NCBI GenBank assembly: GCA_963995505.1
Contig: OZ023189.1
Location: forward strand, 1,439,155-1,503,154
From: Hypericum androsaemum
Taxonomy: Eukaryota > Streptophyta > Magnoliopsida > Malpighiales > Hypericaceae
Reading direction: 5' to 3'
DNA length: 64,000 nt
Shown: one piece after another, positions 12,301 to 24,500 of the stretch
Numbering within the stretch: position 1 is the stretch's first letter
Layout of the letters: each line of letters begins with the position of its first letter
The notes under the pieces: generated by a model
Database searches by the model: none
Told to the model about the DNA's origin: nothing
Seen by the model: only the letters and a program-made list of their open reading frames with translations
Program-made: the position numbers and the translations under genes

Positions 12301-15300
12301 CTGCGGCAGTTACTCTTCCTGAGGTTATTAGTCATCTGGCATGCTAGAACAAAGAGGTCGAATCAAGAAAAGCAAAAAAAAAACTTATTATATTTATAAC
12401 AGATGTTGCTTATTAAATGATTAAATATTACATCAACTAAAATGTCGGTGATGTGCTCTTTTTCCTTGTGTACAAAGTGTCTGAGAAACCTACGCAACAA
12501 CAAGAACTGCAAGATAGAAAGCCTTTCATCACGGCAAACAATCACATGCAGAGGCATGATGATATGTACCTTTTTTCCCTTTCCATCCTTGTATGTGGTA
12601 CTTCTGAAAGGAAGAAAAAGCGCAGCATACAAATAAAGTCTCCTTTCATCATCCTGAAACTCGATTACCAAAGCAACAACTATGAATAACTTAGGCAAGA
12701 ATTTTAAAACCAAAAGCGCATAATATGGAGAAAAATCTTATTATGCATGCCAATCTTAACAAGGAAAGTGCTTATACACAGCCACTTACAGAGAAGGACG
12801 ATGATCCAATTGAATGATCAAGGTTCCATGCAGCATCCAAGTAAGCAACGCACAACCTAGAAAGGTAAGGAAATAATATTAACGCACAACCTAGAAAGGT
12901 AAGGAAATAATATTTAGGCATCCTAGACACCACAAGCAAGTATATCAATGCATGCATAGCCGTCACGATTATCAGTTGCAGTAGGTTGATGAAAACATCA
13001 GCAAGAAAGACTGGTCATGTACATCACCACTTTTGGTTAAGGCTATAATCTATATGATACCCTGGAAATGGTGTGTGACACCTTTTTATCAGGAGGAGAG
13101 AGCATTACTTCATCGTGGTGTTTCCACATACCTCAATGCTAGAAAAGTATTTCTTCCTAGATTTCAAATACAGAATGTCTATGCTTTCCTGACTTAATAC
13201 CTCACGTCAATCTTGACAGCTTTGTAGTAAAGTTCAAACTGAATATATTTCTGTAACTTTAAAAGAAGCGTCAATCATACCTTTGGCAATCTTCGGACAA
13301 TGGTGGCTCAACTTCATTAGGGAAAGAGAATACTACCCAAAACAACGTCAAATCAGCAATAAGCATCACAGCTTTAACTGGATGGTTCCCGGACATCATC
13401 AGATCAACCTGCACGTAATCTACATAGTGAAAAAGGATAAATTTTCAAGTTGACGCATTGGAGCTAAATCAGAAAAGTTACATACTTCTGTTCCTATGCG
13501 CTCTTTGCTTATTTTAGCTGATAAAGCATTTTTCACTTCTTCAGATGCAGCAGCTTCTTTAAGTTCATCATCCAATACAAATCCAAACCTTGCACCTAAA
13601 TTGGCCAAAGAAGCAGGATAAATAAGCAAGTATCAGCACGAACACTATGAATGGGGCATTCTGCAGACAGGCACTGCAACAAGAATAATTTTTCAAATCT
13701 TGCCAAGGCTAAACTTTAAGCATCTGGTATTCACCTATTTGCTCATTTAAAATATTTAAATGTTGAGAGGTAACTTCTTTTAATGTTCAGCCAGTCCGAG
13801 CATTAATGATAAATGTTTCTTGTAATAACACAATATTGAGGGAAAATGAGTCAAGAAAAATCAGATGTACAGTACAATCGTTAAGTTAGAACATGAGAAA
13901 TAAAGAAATTGGATCGAGAATAATTTCAGTCGGTAATTGAAAGCAAACAGACAAATTAAGTCAAATCACCAAACCGAATAGCTCGGAGAACTCGGAGTGG
14001 ATCATCAAGAAATGTTGACTTCGGTGGCAAAGGCGTCACAATTCTTCCAGATTGCAAATCTTCAATTCCTATTAGGAAGGAAAGAGTTTAAAACAAATTA
14101 GCAAAAGACATTAAGTCTTCACCAAGAGTCAACAACCATACAGTGGTACGAGAAGAAACAACAGGCAGAGAACGAAATTATCTAAATTACCTCTTTCAGT
14201 AAAGTCTTCAATAGTACCGGAATTTATATTGTAGAACAAGCTGCCAGATAATACGAAATTACATGTTAAACCACTCAATAGTTGTCTGCTGTTCAATCAT
14301 AGCAGAACATGAGTTTTCATTTTTTACGATAAAATGTAATGCTAATGCTTTGCTGGAAAGATGAGTACCTGTTAATGGTTAAGTCCCGTCTATATGCATC
14401 TTCTTTTGCTGTGCCAAACTCCTGTACTGACACAAGCTTACTCAGACAACGAGTTCAAATAAAAGACTCTTCTGTTAGTATTAAATCTCATGTACACTAA
14501 ATAGTTGAAAATAGACAACCGGACTACATCATTTCAAAAATGATAATTACTTGGATACATGTATTGTTTTCAAAGAACAGAGCCTTCACCCCCCAAAAAA
14601 AAAGGAAAGAAAGGCTTGCAGCAATGCCCAAGCTCCAAGATGAGCAAAATCCTGAATAAAATAGTGGCAAAAGTTCGATAGTTTCACAAGAAAGGAGCAT
14701 ATATATATATAATTAATCCTACATCTTTCCAATTCAAAACAATCTTAATCTCTGCTGCACTATAATTACGTATCCGGAATTTGAAGGCGGGTCTACATTT
14801 TAAATTTTGAACATGGCCAACGAAGACGCAAGTTCACCAAACTAAAGGTGACAAATGCAAACAAGCCGCATATCAGACTGAAAAACTCGGACCAAATTTT
14901 TTTCCAGGCACGAGAAAATGCTCCAGGTATAACCAACAAACAAATGTAAAGATGGAAAGAGCAGTGCATACCATGGTAGGAATTCGACTATTCTCACAGT
15001 AATCTTCACACCTTAGGTTAACAAAGTCAATCCATAGATCAAAAAGGCGCATCCTAGCAGTTTCCAAATGCTTTGACTGGTCAGGATTGCTGCAAAATAT
15101 TATAAATATAAGTTTTCCTTTTGATGAACACAGTCGTGCTTCTGAATCTTACAGTACTTTTTTAGTGTAATTGAATTTTACAATTTTTAAACATTCGAAA
15201 TTGCGAACCACTAGTTATTCCTCAGAAAAAGAACTTCCTATAAAGAGTTGGAAGACAACCCAAGAATGGGAGGGGATATTCAATTCAAAACCCCATTCCA

Positions 15301-16760
15301 TTTTGGTTTCCCATATGCTTTTCACAATCTATAGGAACCACAAAAAATCAGCTGATTTTTGTTATCTACCATTATACTTGGAATTTGTGTGGAGTTTACA
15401 ATGAACTGGCATAGGTCAATGAAGAACACCACCAAATCACGCCAACTTAGAAACCAACAACCAGAACAAGGATGGGTGTTTATCAAAGAAACCTGCTAAT
15501 GCATAAAGAGATTCAAAGCGATACTAGTTCTTAAACAATGTCAACCATGTCAATGTTGCAATTACTTCAAATGATATGACTACTTTCCCACCATCATTGA
15601 CGGAAATTTACTTTCCCAAGAACTAGAGAGAGTGAACTTGATACCGTGGAATGACGCCAACTCCTTGGGCCTCCTCACCAGTAGAAGACAAATACTCTCT
15701 AACATTATCGACAAATTCACTGCCCAGCATGTTATCGATTGCTATATCAATATCATAGCAATCTTTACCTAGAAGCTGCAAAGACAAGCATGACAATAAA
15801 CTAATGAGCACTTTAAATTAAGCAAAGTAGTTTGAGATGTTCAAAGTAGAGTAGAAGTCGGAAACTTAAACAGCCACCAATTTATATCTAAGCTAATACC
15901 TACCAAAATCCTAACTTTTTTTCCACCCAATTTACAAGTAGCACGCAAGAACCACAGGAAGGTGATCCAAACTTAAAACAAAAGCAAGCCATCTTTTTCT
16001 TGGTTTGACACACCGAAGAAAAAACAATTGGAAAGTTCGTGAAACATCTCCCCTTTACACTTTAAACCCGGACTGTATCACCCAAAACAACCGAAATCAG
16101 CAAACGCCTGTAGCATGACAAAAAAAGGAATCACGTGTCCCACATAACAATTCATCAAACACCTGGAGAGCATCCCAAGGAATCAATCAAATCCAGAAAA
16201 ACCCTAACTTCTACCGCGGCATGAGCTGGAGATCAACGTACAAGCGAATAGCTTCACTTTTTTTTTTTTTCGATTCATCGATAATTGCAACTAACTTAAT
16301 GCACTAATAATTTTCAAGCGATTCCATCGATAATCAAATGTTGTAGCTCATCAGATTATTTGAAGCCATAGTGGACAGCTACGAGCTCCGGCACGAAGAC
16401 AAGTATGAACAGCAAGCGACCGGCAAATTGACTGTCAAACAGAAAGCAGTCTCCATGGAGGTAGATGAAGTAAAAAAAAACCTTGTCGCGGACCCAACCG
16501 CCGGCGACGCGGAGCTCGGTGTGGAGTTGGAAGTGGCGGAGGGTGGCGAGGAGGCGGTCGAAGATCTTCCTCTCGGTGTGGGTGACGTCAATCTTCTTTC
16601 TGACATGGACCGCGGGGGTGGGCGGTTGGTGCGGGGTGGCTGCCATGTTGGCTGTTGAGGAGACGCAGAACCTAACGAGGGTTGGTGCCGCGGGGAGAGA
16701 CCCGGTTTTGAAATAGGAGAGAGAGTGGCAGAAGAAGCGGTCTAAATAGGCTGGTCTCAT
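9337..16760 (-). CDS. CCA tRNA nucleotidyltransferase (CCA-adding enzyme)
   Basis: Fourteen exons on the minus strand: 16760-16482, 15775-15645, 15089-14972, 14421-14369, 14240-14191, 14068-13970, 13595-13486, 13408-13281, 12856-12790, 12653-12570, 11481-11419, 11310-11166, 10262-10095, 9539-9337. They total 1698 nt and 565 residues, and every junction keeps frame. It is a class II nucleotidyltransferase that adds CCA to tRNA 3' ends. Motif A is GGWVRDK (87-93) with D101-x-D103 in CYDIDIAID. Motif B is RRDLTINSLF (from 187). The [14 protein letters not shown] segment (231-244) is the ATP/CTP-reading helix region. The neck and body follow and the protein ends RIKVE. The first ATG is preceded directly by an in-frame TAG and opens a 38-residue leader rich in Arg, Phe, Ser and Leu, typical of organelle targeting. 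A second in-frame ATG (16646, MAATPHQ) would give a cytosolic/nuclear form. Dual starts of this kind are known for eukaryotic CCA enzymes. Confidence 0.93.
12847..12914. repeat. 34-bp perfect tandem duplication across a splice acceptor
   Basis: Copies at 12847-12880 and 12881-12914 are identical. The unit starts in the first bases of CCA-gene exon 9 and runs into the upstream intron, so the acceptor CTTTCTAG is present twice on the minus strand. Only the acceptor next to the exon body (exon start 12856) keeps the reading frame open. Confidence 0.95.
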
Positions 16761-18259
16761 CTAGAATAGGAATAGGAGTAGTCCAAGGGTCTGGTGGAGC
16801 GAGAGTCCAGAGTCGTCCGATGCAATGTTTTTAAAAAACGAACCGGTAGTCGAACCGGAAATCTTCGTTTTTTCTTGGTCCAACTGTTGGTCAGATTAAA
16901 ATTTTTTTTATATAATAATAATTATTAAATAAGTTAAAATAAATTCAATTTTTATGATAAAATGTAAAATAAGTTCAAATATTTACTAATTATGATGTAC
17001 AATTTTATCTCAACAAAATTTTCAAAAATTAATTTAACAAGTCTAGAAAAATGATGTTGTATTATGAGGGGACAATTTAATTTTGGTCTGATGGGCTACC
17101 GATTTTTCCCGTATGGGGCTCGCCGCACATTCTCTCTTTTTTTAGGGTTAAATACAATTGAATACGATGTATTATTACAAATAGAAATTTTGGACCCTGT
17201 AATATGAAAACTTTCAAAAAAGCCCTTTGTTTATATCCAAATACAATTGTTTAATTGAGCTACGACCAAGGTGATTTGGCATTAAACGTGTCAGTGACAC
17301 GGCCAACCAAAATCAACAAACTTATCTTAAGAATTGGTTTTCAATATACCTTAATAAGACCTCACGTCGTGGTGCCCTCGTCTATCTTCGTCCAAAACTT
17401 GAGCCGTCGACCTCAATCGTCCCATCCCCAATTCCGGTCCTCGAATTATCAGGCCTCCACACCTCCCGTCCTTGCCCCCTTTGTCCCGGCCTATCTTCGT
17501 CTTAGCCCCGACTAGCAACCACATCACATTGGTTAAGAAAGGTAGTTCGGGGTTTTCCGATTTGGGGTAGGGTTTTTATAGGGAGATTGCCTTGATAAGG
17601 ATTTTTTAAGGAAGTGATTAGAGAATTTTCATAAGAACTTGATGTGTTCTTTATTATGTTTAGTTTTTTTATGTAATCCTACTCAGCAATCCTACATGAT
17701 GTGGAAATTTACAGAAATGTCATATCATCCGCGGTGACCTGATATAGGATCCAAAGATAAACACGGTTATTTTAATTAGTTTTCATATTCAAAGTGCTAA
17801 TACTAGTGGGTTGATAATTTGAGAAATTTTTCTTACTTGGTTGAACATTTTAAAATTATAGAGCAGTAGTGTGAAAATAAACAAACCACATAATATTAAA
17901 GTAGACTTTTACTTTTTTTTTTTTTTCTCAAACAAATATATCGGTAGATGAGTCGATTTCATGAATATTTGATTTGGTTAATTTTAAGCAGATTCTAGGA
18001 CCAATATAGGTGAACTATGTAATAAGATATTTGTTGGTTCAATTAATTAATAATTATATTGAATTACAAATAGCAGTAAAACTTTGGGCACAGAATTCAC
18101 TATTCCATCCCGTCTAGGAAGGGCAAAAAAGTCAATGCCCCTGACGCGTCTGACGCGCGTAAGGTGGTGGAAAAATGACGTGCGCTTTGAGAAGAAGACC
18201 ATCTTTATATTTTATTATTAATATTTGTAAATATTATTAAATATTATCGTAACAGATTC
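16761..18259. other. Intergenic sequence upstream of the CCA gene
   Basis: Holds the CCA gene promoter region at its left end. Near 16826-16900 it shares a CAATGTTTTTAAAAAACG then ACCGG pattern with the MITE-like element at 33.1 kb. The stretch 17141-17310 (AGGGTTAAATACAATTGAAT and after) has the look of a degenerate MULE inverted end, but no partner was found. The open frame at 17255-17515 has no recognisable domain. The rest is AT-rich and featureless. Confidence 0.4.
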
Positions 18260-18385
18260 TGCCATTTTGTCATAATTGGACATACCATTTTATCGTAATT
18301 GGACATGCCATTTTATCGTAATCGGACATGCCATTTGACATAATCGGACATGCCATTTGACATAACCGAGCATGCCATTTGACAA
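18260..18385 (+). repeat. Minisatellite array 1, about 20-22 bp unit
   Basis: About six imperfect units built on GGACATGCCATTTGACATAA, with variants GGACATGCCATTTTATCGTAA and GAGCATGCCATTTGAC. Non-coding. A related array lies at 18764-18935. Confidence 0.85.
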
Positions 18386-18400
18386 ACACCTTTCAGCCGC

Positions 18401-18741
18401 TTGGTCGACTATTGATTTCTAATATATTTCTGATATTCTTACACTCTAAATTTGGAGAAGTGATAAACTACAAAGTTGTAGATATACCTCTTAACTTTAG
18501 ATAACAACTTGAATTAATTCAATCGGGCTTCAGAGTAAGAAGTTATGACTCTCCAACCAAAATATGCCCTAGTAACTCGGTCGACTCTTGACTTCAAATA
18601 TATTTTAGACATTCTTACACTCCGAATTTGGCAAAATCATAAACTACAAAGTTATAGATATACATCTCAGTCTTTCCCAGAAACTTGAATCACCTCAATC
18701 GAACTCCGGAGCAAGAAGCCATGGCTCTCCAACCAAAACTT
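18401..18741 (+). repeat. Two diverged tandem copies of a repeat of about 165 bp
   Basis: Copy 1 is about 18401-18564 and copy 2 about 18577-18741. They share GGTCGACT, ATTCTTACACTC, AAACTACAAAGTT, TAGATATAC, AAGAAG and CTCTCCAACCAAAA in the same order and spacing. They sit between the two minisatellite arrays. The wording (tacaaagttgtagatat ... agttatgac) resembles sequence in the leader of the Gypsy element at 40.8-40.95 kb. Confidence 0.75.
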
Positions 18742-18763
18742 ATTGACCATTTCTCACCGTCGT

Positions 18764-18935
18764 TGGGCATGCCATTTGACATAACTGGGCATGCCATTTG
18801 ACATAAGCGAGCATGCCAATTTATCAAACCTGGGCATGCCATTTAATAAATAAATGGATATGCTATTTAATTTATAAATTATTTAACAGACATGGCATTT
18901 TACTTAACCGAGCATGTCATTTAATACATCAGAAT
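18764..18935 (+). repeat. Minisatellite array 2, related to array 1
   Basis: Units built on GGGCATGCCATTTGACATAA, decaying to the right into AT-rich forms such as GGATATGCTATTTAATTTAT and GAGCATGTCATTTAAT. Non-coding. Confidence 0.75.
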
Positions 18936-19603
18936 TAACCCAGATCTGTACAAATAAATCCACCCAAAGTTACAATAGAAGGAAGAATCCAAAAAAAGGA
19001 AGGAAGAATCCAAAAAAAAGGAAGATGAGGCATGAAAATCTTACATAATAAGATACAAAGGTAAAAAGATATGGAAGAAATCAATTAATATTTCAAGTGC
19101 TTGACTTTATTCCAGCCCTTCTTGCAAGACTCCCAGACGACTTTAATCCTTTTCTCGAACAAAACCTTGAGCTCTTTGGCCCTCTCCTTCTCCTTCCTCC
19201 CAAGTTTATTTGGTTTATGAATTTGTCTCAGCGAGTTTATTTGGTTTTAGAATTTATGGTTGATTTTATTAAAGATTGGGGGAGAGAGAAAGAGAGAAGG
19301 AGAAGAAGAAGGAGATCGTGGGAAGGAGAGATGGGGAGAGGGAGGAGAGAGAAAGAAAGAGAAAGAGAGAATAAGGGAGGAAAGAAGGAGGAAGGAAGGG
19401 AGGAGAGATGGACGTAAAAGACGAAAATACCCCAAATAACTAGTATCGTCAAATCTCTGACGTGCGCCTAATCATCAAGATCAATGACTCTGATTAAATC
19501 CTGTAGGTACAGATTCCCTCTACACTCAATCCACTCCCTAAAACTTTATCTTGAAATTTTTTTCGATATTTTTCTCTCTGTTTACTATATGAATTAATAA
19601 CAT
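18936..19603. other. Low-complexity stretch with a purine-rich tract
   Basis: A short direct repeat of GGAAGAATCCAAAAAAA lies near 18980-19025. From about 19275 to 19420 the plus strand is almost purely A and G. The open frames across it (Arg/Glu/Lys-rich on one strand, Ser/Leu/Phe-rich on the other) are composition artefacts. No gene is supported. Confidence 0.6.
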
Positions 19604-20797
19604 TGTCACGATCCAAAAATTCGGACCCACCAGGAGGCCCAATTGATGAGGGCACGTGGATCCCAGGTTGATGAGTGTGGGCAGCTTGTGGGCCGAGATT
19701 GCCCAACACAGGCCCATCTTCTTGGGTCAGTTTATGCGGAGACCCGCGTCCCCCCTCGGGATCCGTTGGCCTATGCGGGCGAGGCCCCCTTGGCCCAGAT
19801 GTAGACAAGATGGAGGCTCAGGCGTCTATGGACCACCTCTGTTTGTCGGCATCATAGCAATTCCAAAATATATTCATTATCCTAGAACCTCAAATTTCTA
19901 GGAGTAATGCTAACAAGGTTTGTCAATCCCTGGGATTCTCGAATGTCGAGTGTGTTGAGGCGTCTGGACGTAACGGTGACATATGGCTCCTTTGGAACGA
20001 GCCTGCAATACAACTCTCTATCCACGTTCAGGATGATCAGTTTATTCAGGGGAGGTCTGACCTCAGTAGGAGGCCTTCCAGCTTACTGCCATATATGCCA
20101 ACCCTGGAGCTAGTGAGCGACAGGACATGTGGACCAACTCACTGCACTTAGCGCCACCATCACAAGACCCTGGGTCCTAAGAGGATACTTTAATAATATC
20201 ATGTCTCTTGAGGAGCGGTTGGGTGGCTCTGACACCCTTTCGACCTAGAACATGTACTTTGGTCAGCACGTCGACACACTGGGCCTTAGATCACCCAAAA
20301 ACACTGGGCCTTAGATCACCCAAAAGCGACAAGGAGTTTAGAAAACCCCTTGTTTTTAATATCAAAATTCAATGTCTTCCATAACCTACAAGGTTCTCAT
20401 TATAAAGAACCAAAAGAGTTCAACTCCTAATTAAACTTTAAAAGACTATTACTTGTCTAACTAGCTAAAAGAGTTCAACCAAACTCTTATTATTGATGCT
20501 AATACTTATCTAACTAGCTAAAAGAGTTCAAACAAACTCTTATTATTAAATAAAACATATCAAATAGAGCTAGGTGGCGTTCTTTAAACGAGGCATCCGG
20601 TTGTGCTTATCCAGAAACAAAAGCGCAACTTCATTTTCATCATTTTACCAGCCTCGAAATGATTCGCCCTCGAATCGCCAAATTTTCATACTCTGCAAAG
20701 TATTTTTCAATTAATCGATAAATTCTGTGATATATTAGCTGATAATATGCCAAAAGTTGAATTTCCTGAAAATATCTGTTTGCCCCGGATTATGACA
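19604..20797 (-). mobile_element. Degenerate LTR-like sequence (possible solo LTR)
   Basis: Begins TGTCACGATCC on the plus strand, like the plus-strand left edge of the Gypsy LTRs in this window (TGTCACGCCCC), and could end at TATGACA (20797). These ends are inverted but imperfect and the flanking five bases do not match. Inside are a perfect 25-bp tandem duplication (20276-20300 and 20301-20325) and a duplicated block containing TCTAACTAGCTAAAAGAGTT (about 20458 and 20512). No coding domain. Boundaries and class are uncertain. Confidence 0.25.
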
Positions 20798-21595
20798 GGG
20801 ATAGCTGGGGTGGCGTAGCCACTAGTTGCTGGATTGTTTCTTCCTTTACATCAAACCAATCATCAAGTACCAAGATCATAACAACAAACCACTTGGATTA
20901 ACAATAGTATTGTCTCAACTTGGGTAGAATTCACAAATCTGAAAAAATTTGAAAGCAACGAGTATTTGAATTTCTCAAGGGACGGTGCAACAAGATATGG
21001 GTCTCGTAGGAGACATTAGTTCATATCATGTTATAATCTTTATATTCAACCTAAAATTCTAAGATAATGGGTAGATAAATTTTCTAAATTTATAACTAAG
21101 TCCACCAAACTTGCAACATGGGATTTACCAATAGTTAAAATTTGGTAGCAAGAATTCTACCACCAATAAAGACTTATTTACTTCAAACCTGAATGAGTTA
21201 TTAACGGAATATCAACAAAAAATCAGCACAAATGCAATAAAGGGGGCATCGAATTTTCTATCGTAAATTCGTCAAAGTGTAAAAAAATGGATTTTTTAAA
21301 GATGATTTCAACTTAAAATCTTAGTCATCCACTCTAAATACACAGTAAAAATTCCAAAACACATGCTCGTGAATCATCAATAATTTCCTCATGCACAAGT
21401 GGGTCCTTTAGCCAGCCATTGCTCTTTTGTTTTCATCAAACATTCCAACCCCCAAGAATCTCCCTCACTTCCCACGAATTTCCCTCTCTCGGGAGGCTAA
21501 CTCACATACAGACTAGCAGATATAAATCCTTCGTCCGTTGCTCTTCCCGTGACCAGCAAGGACAGCTCAACAAGTATTCCTACAGAAACCTAGAA
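20798..21595. other. Upstream region of the aspartyl protease gene
   Basis: AT-rich sequence without a recognisable gene. It should hold the promoter and 5' UTR of the protease gene at its right end; an in-frame ATG at 21419 lies upstream of the chosen start but encodes no signal peptide. No clear TATA box was picked out. Confidence 0.4.
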
Positions 21596-24500
21596 ATGGC
21601 GGAACCCAAGTCCTGCTTGCCTTACTTGAACCTCTCCTTTCTCTTGCTCTTCGTTGCGGCCAATGGGGCTCAGCTGGTTCGCGAGAAAAAGGTCCTCAGC
21701 CTGCAGGAATTGCGATGGCATCGGGAGGGTCATGCTTCAAGTTGTTTGCCCAAGAAATCAAGTGAGTTCTACTCTCATCACAACAAAACCGATTCAACGA
21801 ATAGTTTAGTTTATCCAAGATGATGCATTAGGCTGTTTTTCCTCGTTAAATTTATAGTATTTACAGTCGAATATTGGCAATTAAAACTTCCACCAGAGAA
21901 TTTAAGTTTTTTACCATCTTTTTCTCACTGCCGCTGGTTATTGCATTAAGCTGATTGGACCGGGTAATCTCAGAAATGTCTAGTAATCAACTTATTGTAT
22001 TATGGTCATGTCAATGTTGTAAGTGAAATAGGATTACCGAACAACTAATATTTCTTAAGGAAATCCGTTAGTTCCTACTTTAATTTTCTATATATACGTT
22101 AATTCCAGAATGTGGATTACAGTTAGCAATTATAACTTATAATTCGTACAAGAGTGCTCCGGAAGAATTTCTGATTAAAAAAGTCTACGAGACAAAATAT
22201 ATATTGCACCACCGGAAAGGTTTTCCACCACACATAGAGATACCCAATTCTCTGGTTACTGACTATTTCTACTGTAACTTTTTATATTCATTACCCAACA
22301 AAACAGTAACTCTTCTGTTGCTCTCCAAACTTGCTCGAGTTTTTTTTTAGTATGTTATTTTTTATGCTCCTTTGGACTCTTGCATTGATTTGTATTTAGA
22401 TGACTTGCGGGGTATTAGACTTTTCCGTTGTACTCGTTTGCCTAGAGACGTTGATGGCGCTGAGCCTAGGGAGAATTTTTCTTTCCGAGATGTATTACTA
22501 GTTACAGTGTAAGGCCAGGTTATGCGATACTCCAAATGTCAATGGCGAATTTTCCTTGCCAAGGTACTCTTTCTCTATCACGAATTTTTTCTACTGGATT
22601 TTCTCGTGATAGGGTTTTGATGAGGCCGGCAGTCGCAACCTCACAAGAGGCCGAGAGGGGGTCTTGCATTGTAACACCCCGTGATCCGACCCACTGTCTC
22701 CACAGACCAACGCATGTCCTTTCTAGCGTATTTTGTACTCACTCACACGCATCCCGTAAAATGCTTTCCAGGAGGTCACCCATCTTGATCATACTCCCGG
22801 CCAAACACGTTTAACCTTGGAGTTCTCTCAAGATGTGTGCCAGAAAATAAGGTGCACATTGTTGATATAGATAGTACCAATCAAATCACTTAAGGCTTTC
22901 AAACAGTGTGATACCCCTCCTTAAATACGCGACTCCTCATCGCGCCAGACAGATTACAGAACAGTCTCAAAACTGTATTTGCTCTGATACCTAATGTAAT
23001 GCCCCATGATCCGACCGATTGTCTCCACAAACCAACACAAGTCTTTTCCAGCGTGTTTTGTCCTCACTCACACGCATCCCGAAAAATATTTCCCAGGAGG
23101 TTACCTATCTTGATCCTACTCTCGGCCAAACACGTTTAACCTTGGAGTTCTCTCAAGATGTGCGCCAGAAAAGAAGGTGCACACCTTGTTGATATGGATA
23201 GTACCAATCAAATCACTTAAGGCTTTCGGACAGAACATATCATTTTTGGGGTATCACATATACCCCTCCTTAAATACGCGACATCTTCGTCGCGCCAGAC
23301 AGATTACAGAACAGTCTCGAAATCGTATTTGCTCTGATACCTAGTGTAATGCCCCGTGATCCGACCGACTGTCTCCACAAACCAACACAGGTCTTTTCCA
23401 GCGTGTTTTGTCCTTACTCACATGCATCCCGAAAAATGCTTCCCAGGAGGTCACCCATCTTGATCTTACTCCCGGCCAAACGCGTTTAACCTTGGAGTTC
23501 TCTCAAGATGTGCACCAGAAAAGAAGGTGCACACCTTGTTGAAATGAATAGTACCAATCAAATCACTTAAGATTTTCAGACAAAACATATCATTTTTGGG
23601 GTATCGCATGTACTTAGTAAATTGTGATTGACCATTTTGTTTATATATTTAGGGGTTTTTGCCCCTCCTCTTTCAAAAAAAAAAGAGGTTATGTCTTGAG
23701 TGTTTTTATAGATACCCAATTAGTTCTACATGTGAGTCTTTCGTACTCTCCAACAAAGGAGAGATTAAAAGTTAAGCTGGATGATATAAATGATTGGTGT
23801 ATTGGTGCTCTAAAATTTTCAACTAAAGTTTAGAGTTTACCAAATGGTCGGCTTAGGACTACGGATTCATCAGAATCATGTCATCTTTCGTCACTTTAAT
23901 TAGCAAAGACTTGACCATGATCTTGTATTCGTGTAATAATGTCTGGGCCACTTTTTTTGGACAAAACAAAAATAATGCTGAATGTAAGAATATCTCTTGT
24001 TGGTGTTGTGCATTGATCAGCTAAATAAATGCGACAAGTTGACGAAATCGTGATTGCATAACCTTCAATTATTGAAATAATTACTCGCTAACACACTTTG
24101 GGTGTTCAGAGTCGGAGAAAGGAGCCACAATTCTGGAAATAAAGCACACAGACTCCTGCTCTTCAGGCACAAGTACAAGTACCAACGACAGGATTCAGAA
24201 GCTAAAAGAGCAACTGGTTCTTGACAAGTCCCGTACTGAGTGGCTCCAATCTCGAATAACAACCCACACAAGCACAATAAGCTACAAGGAAGAAGATGCA
24301 GGTATCCCATTTTATTTCCATGATTCTCCGGTATTTAGAGCCGAACTTATATAAGTTAGAGATAGCCTTCCGAATAGCATCTTTTATTGAACTCAAAACT
24401 TCCGTAATTTCTATTTGAACTAATTCTGGTTTCGTATGCAGGTATCCCATTAACCTCTGGTTTAAGCCTGCAAACTTTGAACTACGTAGTGACGGTGGGA

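Noticed and set aside
16371..16716. Plus-strand open frames opposite the CCA gene's first exon
   Set aside because: They are antisense shadows of a GC-rich exon.
17255..17515. 86-codon plus-strand open frame
   Set aside because: No domain, no splice context and no flanking gene signals; it overlaps a possible decayed transposon end.
18260..18935. Repeats considered as a CRISPR array
   Set aside because: Units are directly adjacent or imperfect with no unique spacers of even length, and the window is plant nuclear DNA.
19097..19452. Arg/Lys/Glu-rich and Ser/Leu-rich frames
   Set aside because: Produced by a purine-rich tract; composition alone explains them.
22670..23608. 5S-like segments considered as true 5S rRNA genes
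   Set aside because: They diverge strongly from 5S rRNA outside the promoter-like core and sit inside LTRs with primer sites, which is the Cassandra arrangement.
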